Source: Prevotella illustrans (GTDB lineage Bacteria > Bacteroidota > Bacteroidia > Bacteroidales > Bacteroidaceae). From it: DNA of 64,000 nucleotides. Below the pieces are notes generated by a model that saw nothing but the letters and a program-made list of their open reading frames with translations, was not told the DNA's origin and did not search any database. The number at the start of each line of letters is the position of its first letter. Within the stretch, counting starts at the first letter, position 1. The stretch covers positions 62,256 to 126,255 of the forward strand of contig NZ_JAERMS010000004.1 of NCBI RefSeq assembly GCF_017426725.1. The letters run 5' to 3'. Positions 53,875-61,369 of the stretch are shown here, piece by piece. The translations under genes were made by a program, and so were the position numbers.

Positions 53875-53921
53875 GTGTATTGCTTTTTATTTATAAAAGG
53901 TAAAGAATAATTTAGGCTTGC

Positions 53922-54327
53922 TGCTTCATCACTTGTAATCCCATCTTAACTCCGTGATTTTGTTAGAAAAAATCGCATTATTTTAACACTTCCGCAACAC
54001 GTCATCCGGCTGCCGGCGCGCCGAAAAAGCCTTTCGATTTACCGATTTTGATACTCTTTCATGCCCAAAGCTATCCTTTTATCGGCTCAAAGCACAGCGA
54101 TTACCCCGCCAAAGCATAGCTTTTAGCCGGTGAAAGGGCTGCGATTATAGCCTAAAAGCATAGCTATTAAAGGTAAAAAAGCGAAGAGAAAACACCCTTG
54201 AAAACGCAACATGTTGATAATCAGAGCTCTATAAAGTTGCTCTAAAATCGCTTATTTTCGCCCAACTCTTTTCTTTTTCAGAATAATGCCACTTTTTTGA
54301 TGGTGGATGTAAAGATTATTCAGGGTG
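53922..54327 (+). repeat. Copy B of the 0.4-kb intergenic repeat, containing five 22-nt units
   Basis: Reverse-oriented counterpart of 42,264-42,680. Five contiguous units start at 54067, 54089, 54111, 54133 and 54155 (lengths 22, 22, 22, 22, 21): AAAGCTATCCTTTTATCGGC, AAAGCACAGCGATTACCCCG, AAAGCATAGCTTTTAGCCGG, AAAGGGCTGCGATTATAGCC, AAAGCATAGCTATTAAAGGT (first 20 nt of each). The 24-bp termini that flank copy A are absent here. Confidence 0.88.
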
Positions 54328-54329
54328 AA

Positions 54330-54517
54330 GACATAAGAACATGTTTTTTCTTATGCTGTTTTTAAGGACATAAGAACATATTCTTCGCATGTATTTTTTG
54401 ACATAAAGACATATTTTTCTTATGTTGTTTTTAAGGACATAAAGACATAAAAATATATTTTTCAGGCTGTGAGGAACAAAGACATAAGGGCCGCAAGCGG
54501 CCAAGAAAGACATAAAG
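54330..54517. repeat. Degenerate GACATAA-headed tandem repeat with hairpin potential
   Basis: Units begin with GACATAAG/GACATAAAG at 54330, 54367, 54400, 54436, 54481 and 54509. Units 1 and 3 are 36-37 nt and similar throughout, and contain CATAAG...CTTATG or CATAA...TTATG inverted arms. A GGCCGCAAGCGGCC hairpin follows the fifth head. Non-coding. Confidence 0.6.
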
Positions 54518-54552
54518 CTAAGTGGGAAATAGGAAGCGTGAAATGTAAAATA

Positions 54553-54758
54553 GAGTGCGAAGTGTGAAATGTAGATAGCTTACCTTTTCGCATTTCACAC
54601 TCTTCAGTTAGTTCTCCCTCCCTTTGGGAACCGAAGGTCGCTGTTCGCGGAGCGAGGTAATTGCAAATCGCTGGCCGAAGGGAAAAGCAAAGCAATGGTA
54701 GGGGTAGGTTCTCTTTTCAGTTGTGTTGGACCGAAGGTCGCTATTTGCGTAGCAAGGT
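54553..54758. repeat. Inverted and direct repeats upstream of the TRIC gene
   Basis: AGTGTGAAATG pairs with CATTTCACACT (about 54560-54602). A 29-nt direct repeat starting ACCGAAGGTCGCT and ending AGGT occurs at 54630-54658 and 54730-54758, exactly 100 bp apart, with a partial third copy (GGCCGAAGGGAAAAGC) near 54673. The stretch 53,875-54,837 holds only repeats and no credible gene. Confidence 0.6.
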
Positions 54759-54837
54759 GAAGCAAAGGGTGGGGAGGCTTTTATTTGCTTCGTCACTTGA
54801 AAACACCTGCCCTCACTGAATTTCCGCTGGGCCTAAA

Positions 54838-55491
54838 TTATTCCTCACCCTTTAATATAGGTAAAGAAATATGATATCGTACCGCAAGGTATCTGATCAA
54901 ACAGATAAGGAGGAATGTAGAAACTACCGTAACAGCGATATTGATTCCGATACTGATCATCAGCCAATAAAGTGTACCACCCGAAACACTTGCCATTGCG
55001 TATATTTCTTTCTGAAAGATAACAGGCTCTTTATTTAACAAGACATCGCGGATAACACCTCCGGCCGCGCCTGTAATACATCCCATAATGATGGCTATCC
55101 ACATTGGATGATCGCATTGTAACGTCTTCTGGATTCCTGCAATGGTAAATAAAGCCAGGCCTAACGTGTCGAATACAAACCACGCGTTGTCCAACCTCTT
55201 CAAGGACTTGGCAAATAATATTACTAACGCCTGCGCGAGAAATGTACAGCCTATATATAATGCTGATGTCATCCAGAACGGTGTTACTCCCAACATCACA
55301 TCACGGATAGTGCCACCACCGATTGCAACGGCAAAACCACAGACAAAGCCACCAAACCAATCAAAATGCTTGGAGGCGGCATGCCGTATTCCGGAGATGG
55401 CAAAAGCTAATGTCCCCACAAATTCTATAATTTGCTGTATCGTATGAACAAAATTAGGATCATGATAAAACATTGCGCTAAATGTATCCAT
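54838..55491 (-). CDS. Trimeric intracellular cation (TRIC) channel family membrane protein (YicG-like)
   Basis: A 217-residue protein with about seven membrane segments and two UPF0126 repeats: VGTLAFAISGIRHAASKHFD with CGFAVAIGGGTIRDVMLG, and ALFTIAGIQK with IMGCITGAAGGVIRDVLLNK. The paired GGGTIRDV/GGVIRDV motifs are diagnostic. Bacterial members form homotrimeric cation (K+) channels; some homologues have been linked to glycine transport. It is the last gene of a minus-strand run with the dehydrogenase and rarA (gaps of about 11 nt). Confidence 0.92.
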   Translation of the reverse strand: MDTFSAMFYHDPNFVHTIQQIIEFVGTLAFAISGIRHAASKHFDWFGGFVCGFAVAIGGGTIRDVMLGVTPFWMTSALYIGCTFLAQALVILFAKSLKRLDNAWFVFDTLGLALFTIAGIQKTLQCDHPMWIAIIMGCITGAAGGVIRDVLLNKEPVIFQKEIYAMASVSGGTLYWLMISIGINIAVTVVSTFLLICLIRYLAVRYHISLPILKGEE

Positions 55492-55501
55492 CTTTATATA
55501 A

Positions 55502-56458
55502 CTAAGAGTTTACAACATTTATAGGGTGTCCTTCTATATAGGCTCTGACATTTGAAATACAAATTTCTATTAACCGTTTTCTGGCTTCAAAAGTAGCCCA
55601 GGCAATATGAGGTGTGATAAAGGCATTGGGCTGTGCGAATAAAGGATTGTTTGCAGAAGGAGGTTCTTCTGTCATTACATCTGCGCAATAAGCCCCCAAC
55701 CGACCTTGCTCCAGAGCTTCTGCTACAGCACTTTCCTCGATAAGAGCCCCTCGCCCTGTATTCACAAGAATCGCGTTCTTCTTCATTTTTTGCAATGTGT
55801 CATGATTAATCAAATAATGCGTGGAAGGTGTTAGAGGACAATGTAAACTGAGTATATCGCTAACAGAAAGTAGCCCTTCGAAGGTTGTCTTTTGGACTCC
55901 GGCAGGAAGTTCTGTCGCATTCTTACTGGTGAAGGCGAAAACATCCATGCCGAAATTAAGAGCAATACAGGCTACTTTCTTACCAATATTTCCCATTCCG
56001 ACAATTCCCAGTGTTTTTCCGGCCAACTCGTAAAGCGGGGTGTCCCAATAGCAAAAGTCAGGATTAGAACTCCACCGGCCTTTCCGTGTCTGGCTGGCAT
56101 AATGCTCAACCCTATTAAAAACTGTAAGAATATGGGCAAATGTCATTTGAGCAACACTGTCTGTACTGTAGGCAGGTATATTTGTAACTATAATACCTCG
56201 TTTTTTTGCAGCGTCAATATCTACGACATTATACCCTGTTGCTAAAATACCAATATAGCGCAATGTTGGTAATTGATCCAATATCTCTTCCGTAATCTTT
56301 ACCTTATTCACTAATATTATTTCCGCTCCCTGTGCACGTTCAACAACCTTCTCTGCCGGAGTTCTTGGATATACAACCAACTCTCCAAAATCTTTCAATC
56401 CGTCCCAAGATAGATCTCCCGGATTGACCGCATGGCCATCTAATTCAACGATTTTCAT
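55502..56458 (-). CDS. D-2-hydroxyacid dehydrogenase (NAD-dependent)
   Basis: A 318-residue enzyme of the D-isomer 2-hydroxyacid dehydrogenase family. The Rossmann motif is TLGIVGMGNIGKKVACIA (about 148-165); NTGRGALIEESAVAEAL carries the catalytic-site Arg region and TPHIAWATFEARKR the catalytic His. Close relatives are glycerate/hydroxypyruvate-type dehydrogenases. Substrate specificity is not readable. Situated 10-11 nt from both flanking genes, so probably an operon rarA-dehydrogenase-TRIC. Confidence 0.9.
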   Translation of the reverse strand: MKIVELDGHAVNPGDLSWDGLKDFGELVVYPRTPAEKVVERAQGAEIILVNKVKITEEILDQLPTLRYIGILATGYNVVDIDAAKKRGIIVTNIPAYSTDSVAQMTFAHILTVFNRVEHYASQTRKGRWSSNPDFCYWDTPLYELAGKTLGIVGMGNIGKKVACIALNFGMDVFAFTSKNATELPAGVQKTTFEGLLSVSDILSLHCPLTPSTHYLINHDTLQKMKKNAILVNTGRGALIEESAVAEALEQGRLGAYCADVMTEEPPSANNPLFAQPNAFITPHIAWATFEARKRLIEICISNVRAYIEGHPINVVNS

Positions 56459-56469
56459 TCTATGTATTT

Positions 56470-57750
56470 CTATTGTTCTTTATATCTGTCCCCCCATAAT
56501 TTAAGCATTTGCTGATATTGCTTTTCTTCTATTGCGGAATGTTGGGCATGCCAAATTCGCTGTGTCTTTATTTCATCAGGCAAATACTGTTGTTTTACAA
56601 AGTTATCCGGATAATCATGGCTATATTTGTAGCCATCGTGGTAATTTAATTGAGCCATGAGGGCCGTTGGGGCATTTCTCAGATGCAAAGGTACAGGTAA
56701 ATTTCCCGTCTGTTCTACCGTTTGCAGCGCATTACTGATACCTTGATACGCGGAATTACTTTTGGGACTTGTAGCAAGATATACTGTGGCTTCAGCCAGT
56801 GGGATACGTCCTTCAGGCCAGCCTATTTTCATCACCGCGTCAAAAGCGGCATTGGCAAGTAGCAAAGCGTTTGGATTGGCTAATCCTATATCTTCCGCGG
56901 CACTAATGATAAGTCGTCTTGCTATAAACTGAGGATCCTCTCCACCTTGTATCATACGAGCCATCCAATAAAGTGCCGCGTCAGGATCACTACCTCTTAT
57001 ACTTTTTATAAAAGCGGAAATAATGTCATAATGCATTTCGCCGTCTTTATCATAAGCTAAAGGATTTTGTTGCAGGCAATTAACAACGATCTCATCTGAA
57101 ATCTCTATGTTAACAGTCGCTGCAGACTCAACGACCAACTCCAGAATATTCAACAATTTACGGGCATCACCCCCACTATAACGGAAGAAGGCACCTGTCT
57201 CTTTCAAAACAATATGTTTCTCCTTTAGCTTTAAATCTTCATTTATGGCTCTCTGAAGAAGTTTTAATAAATCGTCCTTGTTTAAAGGCTTTAAAACATA
57301 AAGCTGACATCTTGACAATAAGGGGCGAATCACTTCAAAAGAAGGATTCTCTGTTGTCGCTCCAATTAAAGTAACAATGCCATGTTCTACCGCTCCCAAC
57401 AAAGAGTCTTGTTGTGATTTGCTAAACCGATGAATTTCATCAATAAAAAGTATTGGAGACTGGGCAGTAAAAAAGCGATTGTTCTTGGCTCGTTCTATCA
57501 CCTCTCGAACGTCTTTTACTCCGCTCGTTACCGCGCTAAGTGTATAGAACGGAGTTTCTAATTTGTTAGCAATAATTTGAGCTAACGTTGTCTTGCCAAC
57601 TCCGGGAGGCCCCCAGAGGATAAAAGATGACACGTGCCCGGAATCAATCATCTTTCTAAGCACGCCATTAATACCCACCAAATGTGCCTGACCGACATAA
57701 TCATCTAAGGTCTTGGGGCGCATTCTTTCTGCTAAAGGTTCAGTCATCAT
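56470..57750 (-). CDS. rarA: Replication-associated recombination AAA ATPase RarA/MgsA
   Basis: A 426-residue AAA+ protein from ATG 57750 (MMTEPLAERMRPKTLDDYVG); the frame extends upstream but without a proper leader. Walker A GPPGVGKT (47-54), Walker B ILFIDEIHRFSKSQQD, sensor 1 LIGATTENPSFE, and the C-terminal tetramerisation region (YWMARMIQGGEDPQFIARRL, IISAAEDIGLANPNAL) are intact. It acts at stalled replication forks and on DNA ends. First gene of a minus-strand operon. Confidence 0.95.
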   Translation of the reverse strand: MMTEPLAERMRPKTLDDYVGQAHLVGINGVLRKMIDSGHVSSFILWGPPGVGKTTLAQIIANKLETPFYTLSAVTSGVKDVREVIERAKNNRFFTAQSPILFIDEIHRFSKSQQDSLLGAVEHGIVTLIGATTENPSFEVIRPLLSRCQLYVLKPLNKDDLLKLLQRAINEDLKLKEKHIVLKETGAFFRYSGGDARKLLNILELVVESAATVNIEISDEIVVNCLQQNPLAYDKDGEMHYDIISAFIKSIRGSDPDAALYWMARMIQGGEDPQFIARRLIISAAEDIGLANPNALLLANAAFDAVMKIGWPEGRIPLAEATVYLATSPKSNSAYQGISNALQTVEQTGNLPVPLHLRNAPTALMAQLNYHDGYKYSHDYPDNFVKQQYLPDEIKTQRIWHAQHSAIEEKQYQQMLKLWGDRYKEQ

Positions 57751-57806
57751 TATGAATACAAAAATAGAAAATATATAATTGATGAGCAAAATTTAATCTA
57801 TAAAAG

Positions 57807-57838
57807 TTTGTGAATATGGGGCAAAGTATATACTTTTG
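57807..57838 (+). promoter_or_regulatory. Bacteroidota-type promoter for the acidic hypothetical protein
   Basis: TTTG (57807-57810), 20-nt spacer, TACTTTTG (57831-57838). The ATG is 27 nt further downstream, giving a very short leader. Confidence 0.72.
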
Positions 57839-57864
57839 CAGCAAATGATATATAGATTTTAAGT

Positions 57865-58680
57865 ATGAAAGAACTAAAAGCTTTGACACTCAAAACGATA
57901 AATAAAAGTAATGTATGGGACACACAAGAAAATGATGTATTCAGGATGTGGGAAGCTGCCGAAAAGGATATTGATCTCAAAGATAATATACGGCACTACA
58001 CAGATATTATCAGAAGTGCCTATGACATTGAAGAGATAAAAAACGACAAGCCCGAAGTCATTAGCAAACTTGAGGCACGGGGATATAAAATAGGCATTAT
58101 TCGTTTAGATGAAAATACAAAAACGAAAGTTGCGCTTAAGAAAAAGCCTATTATGAGGGTTACAGATCTCACTTATGAGAATATACACCACATCTCTGCC
58201 TCAAAACTCATCGAAGTTCTTGACAGAAATTTTGGAGGAGGATGGGATAGCCTCTCACAGAGCATACAAGATATTATCGAAAGCGGCTTCGATATAAGTA
58301 CAACAACGCTTCCGAGCAACAGACTTCATAAAGCCGGCGGCATGTATGAAAAGAAAGTAAAAGATGGTTTTGAAGTATTAGAAATTCCCAAAGGTTCATG
58401 GGTTGAGGCTATCTTTGCAAAAGAAAAGCCGGAGTTAGAGAGACCTAAAGTTAAGTTTGAGAGTGAAGAAGAGTTAGAAGAAGAAGAAAACGTGACTGAT
58501 TTTGAGGGTGAGGAGGATTTGCCGGAAGAAGAGGAAGAGCATTACAGTAATTCAGAAGAGGAAGATGATACCTTTGATGAAGATAAGCTTATAGAAGAAA
58601 GTTATCGTACGACTTTCGATGAGAATCCGGAAGATTTAAATCTTGAAGCAGAAGATGTGAGTGATGAAGAAGATTATTAA
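57865..58680 (+). CDS. Unknown protein with extremely acidic C-terminal tail
   Basis: A 271-residue cytoplasmic protein without a recognised domain. The first 190 residues are mixed alpha/beta with charged helices (NVWDTQENDVFRMWEAAEKD, VISKLEARGYKIGIIRLDEN). From about residue 200 the chain is dominated by Glu and Asp (EEELEEEENVTDFEGEEDLP and onward) to the end. Acidic tails of this type occur in histone-chaperone-like, RNA-polymerase delta-like and DNA-mimic proteins, but no homology is claimed. It has its own promoter and a strong terminator, so it is a single-gene unit. Confidence 0.75.
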   Translation: MKELKALTLKTINKSNVWDTQENDVFRMWEAAEKDIDLKDNIRHYTDIIRSAYDIEEIKNDKPEVISKLEARGYKIGIIRLDENTKTKVALKKKPIMRVTDLTYENIHHISASKLIEVLDRNFGGGWDSLSQSIQDIIESGFDISTTTLPSNRLHKAGGMYEKKVKDGFEVLEIPKGSWVEAIFAKEKPELERPKVKFESEEELEEEENVTDFEGEEDLPEEEEEHYSNSEEEDDTFDEDKLIEESYRTTFDENPEDLNLEAEDVSDEEDY

Positions 58681-58702
58681 AATTATAAAGTGAGAGAGTA
58701 AA

Positions 58703-58752
58703 ATAAGCTGTGTCAAGCCGCAATATAAGTAGCTTGACACAGCTTATTTTTT
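58703..58752. terminator. Strong terminator between acidic-protein gene and GT2 gene
   Basis: ATAAGCTGTGTCAAGC (58703-58718) and GCTTGACACAGCTTAT (58732-58747) form a 16-bp perfect stem with a 13-nt loop, followed by a T-run; A-rich on the left, so it may act for both convergent genes. Confidence 0.9.
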
Positions 58753-58816
58753 ATGGACCATCGAGAGGCGGATTACAAGAAAGCTGCCAGGTAATTACAC
58801 GCTCGTTTATGTTCGT

Positions 58817-59851
58817 TTATTCTCCATTGGGAATATCTGTAAAGGTACGCCGCTTTTTAATATAGTATTGCCATAAAATCGAATAGCCTTTGCGTTCGGG
58901 GATATGTTTTTCTTTACATAATTTTTGAATAAGCTTACGATCATCTTCAAAGAGCGGTATCCACTTCTTAAATGCTCTTCTCGCTTTGAGGATAGCTTGA
59001 AAGTCTTTGAAATTTTGATTTAGTATTAAGGTAGAGAAGGCTGCTATATAATCTAAGACCAACCTGACCTTCATGACATGTTTTAGCTCATTATCAGGAA
59101 GATTTTTATAAAGCATTGTCAAATTGTTCCGGAAATTCAGGAATGTTTTCGTAGGATTCCCTTGGGGAAGGGTTCCTCCGCCGACATGATATACGATGCT
59201 ATCTGTAATACAAAATATTTTCATACCCAGCAATCGGAGTCGCCAGCAAAGATCTATCTCTTCACTATGGGCAAAAAATCTGGTGTCAAGTCCCCCTGCT
59301 TCCCAGTACGCAGCAGATCTGATCATGAGACATGCTCCCGTGGCCCATAAAATACTAACATTCTGATCGTACTGTCCTGTATCCATTTCTGTACTGTCAA
59401 ATATTCGTCCTCTGCAAAAAGGATATCCATATTTGTCTAAAAAACCTCCGGCAGCGCCAGCGTATTCAAACATTTCCGGATTTCGCATGGACAAAAGTTT
59501 AGGTTGACAGGCAGCCACCTCTTCGTGTGCGTCCATAAATTCAAGAAGCGGTGTAAGCCAATGATGGGTGACTTTGACGTCCGAATTTAATAAGACATAG
59601 TATTTATAACCCTCTAACTGGCGTAAAGCACGATTATAGCCTTCTGCAAACCCCCAATTCTTATCGAAAATGATAATACCGATATTGGGGTGATTGCGGC
59701 GTAGATAATCTATAGAATTATCAGTAGAAGCATTATCTGCGACAACAATATCAGCTTCATCCCTGGAATAGTTCTCAACGGTTCTGAGATATTGGGCAAG
59801 CATTTTTTGACCATTCCAGTTAAGAATAACAATTACAGTGTCTTTCTTCAT
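58817..59851 (-). CDS. Glycosyltransferase family 2
   Basis: A 344-residue GT-A enzyme from ATG 59851 (MKKDTVIVILNWNGQKMLAQ). The nucleotide-sugar site has VVADNASTDNSIDYL, the DxD-like motif is VLLNSDVKVTHH, and the acceptor-side motif includes EIDLCWRLRLLG (ED-type base region). No membrane segments are apparent, apart from a weak hydrophobic stretch near 260-280. Similar proteins resemble rhamnosyl- or other surface-polysaccharide transferases. It starts 11 nt after the stop of mtaB, so it is probably co-transcribed; the link to tRNA modification is likely coincidental. Confidence 0.88.
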   Translation of the reverse strand: MKKDTVIVILNWNGQKMLAQYLRTVENYSRDEADIVVADNASTDNSIDYLRRNHPNIGIIIFDKNWGFAEGYNRALRQLEGYKYYVLLNSDVKVTHHWLTPLLEFMDAHEEVAACQPKLLSMRNPEMFEYAGAAGGFLDKYGYPFCRGRIFDSTEMDTGQYDQNVSILWATGACLMIRSAAYWEAGGLDTRFFAHSEEIDLCWRLRLLGMKIFCITDSIVYHVGGGTLPQGNPTKTFLNFRNNLTMLYKNLPDNELKHVMKVRLVLDYIAAFSTLILNQNFKDFQAILKARRAFKKWIPLFEDDRKLIQKLCKEKHIPERKGYSILWQYYIKKRRTFTDIPNGE

Positions 59852-59861
59852 ATGAATGTGC

Positions 59862-61202
59862 TTAGATAATTTCTGCAATTAAGGCAGATTTGTTGAAATT
59901 AAAATTTTTAAGCTTGACTTTTATAAGTTGATTGTCATATTCTTCTTTAGCTACAATGGCAGGCAGCTCTACTCTTATATAGTTGGAAGTAAATCCATGC
60001 ATACGTTTTCCTTTGCCGGCTTTCTCAAATAGAACTTCCGCTTCTTTTCCTATAAATTGCGCATAAAATTCTTCTGTTTTCTTATCACTGAGTTCCAGTA
60101 ACCGTTTAGACCGCTCTTTCTTTTCTTTGTCTGTTACGACATGAGGAATCGAAAGCGCGCTTGTACCAGGCCGTTCTGAATACGGGAATACATGTAGTTG
60201 CGTTATGGGTAGTGATTGAAGAAATTCATAACATTCTTCAAAATATTCTTCCTTTTCTCCCCGGCAGCCAACCATTACGTCTACTCCGATGAAAGCGTGA
60301 GGCATTTTGGCTTTGATGAGATTGATCTTATGCGCAAAAAGGGCTTTGTCATAGCGGCGGTACATTAATTTTAAAACTTCGTCGCTGCCACTTTGTAAAG
60401 GAATATGAAAGTGGGGCATGAATGCTCTTGAAGTGGCACAATAATCAATAAGTTCATCCTCACACAAATCTGGCTCTAATGAGCTGATTCTAAACCTTTT
60501 GATCTCTTCTATCTTGTCTAGTTCTTTTACTAAATCTATAAATTTCTCATGGGTCGTTTCTCCGAAATCTCCAATGTTAACGCCTGTTATTACAATTTCT
60601 TTTCCTCCCTCCTTAGCAGCTTGTCGGGCTTGTTGTACAAGGAAATCGATGGGAGGATTCCTCGAGAAACCTCTTGCGTAGGGGATTGTGCAATAGGTAC
60701 AGAAATAGTTACATCCATCTTGCACTTTTAGGAAATAGCGTGTTCTATTACCTTTAGAACAACTTGGCGCAAAAGTTTTGATATCTTTCGTTTTCTCTGC
60801 ATGGTACAGATGAAGATGATGGTCGGTTTTCTGTCCGATAAACGCATCATTTAAATATTGTATAAGGTTGGCTTTTTCGTTAGATCCAAGAACAAGATCT
60901 ACTCCTTCAATTTTGCTGATAGTCTTTGAAGATAACTGGGCATAGCAACCAGTAACGATAACAAATGCGCCTGGATTTTCCCTTGCCATGCGATGGATTA
61001 TCTGTCGGCATTTATGATCGGCCACTTCTGTGACAGAACATGTGTTGATAAGGCAGATATCTGCAAGTTCATTCCGTTCAGCCTGCCTGACTCCCATATC
61101 CGATAATAGCCGCTCAAAGGTAGAAGTTTCTGAAAAGTTGAGTTTGCAGCCGAGTGTATAATATTTTGCTTTTTTCCCTTGAAAGGCAGAAGAGTCTATC
61201 AT
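59862..61202 (-). CDS. mtaB: tRNA t6A37 methylthiotransferase MtaB
   Basis: A 446-residue radical-SAM enzyme. The N-terminal UPF0004 domain has cluster cysteines Cys19 (YTLGCKLN), Cys55 (NTCSVTEV) and Cys86 (TGCYAQ). The radical-SAM motif CNYFCTYC gives Cys164, Cys168 and Cys171, and a TRAM-like domain ends the chain. The YTLGCKLNFSET start is typical of MtaB (versus MiaB/RimO). It converts t6A37 to ms2t6A37 in ANN-decoding tRNAs. Confidence 0.93.
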   Translation of the reverse strand: MIDSSAFQGKKAKYYTLGCKLNFSETSTFERLLSDMGVRQAERNELADICLINTCSVTEVADHKCRQIIHRMARENPGAFVIVTGCYAQLSSKTISKIEGVDLVLGSNEKANLIQYLNDAFIGQKTDHHLHLYHAEKTKDIKTFAPSCSKGNRTRYFLKVQDGCNYFCTYCTIPYARGFSRNPPIDFLVQQARQAAKEGGKEIVITGVNIGDFGETTHEKFIDLVKELDKIEEIKRFRISSLEPDLCEDELIDYCATSRAFMPHFHIPLQSGSDEVLKLMYRRYDKALFAHKINLIKAKMPHAFIGVDVMVGCRGEKEEYFEECYEFLQSLPITQLHVFPYSERPGTSALSIPHVVTDKEKKERSKRLLELSDKKTEEFYAQFIGKEAEVLFEKAGKGKRMHGFTSNYIRVELPAIVAKEEYDNQLIKVKLKNFNFNKSALIAEII

Positions 61203-61369
61203 ATATATATGAATTTTACGTTTCGCAAAGTTACAAAAATATTTATTTAAAAATGATAATTCGATTTACTTTTGCGTTATTTAGTAAGTCTTTAGGGATT
61301 AGAAAGATACGTGTCTTGGCATGAAATTTGCAAATCAAAATTTGTTACTAAATAAAAGGAGACTTATAT

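Noticed and set aside
54067..54175. CRISPR or VNTR coding repeat
   Set aside because: Units are contiguous with no spacers and no open frame runs through them.
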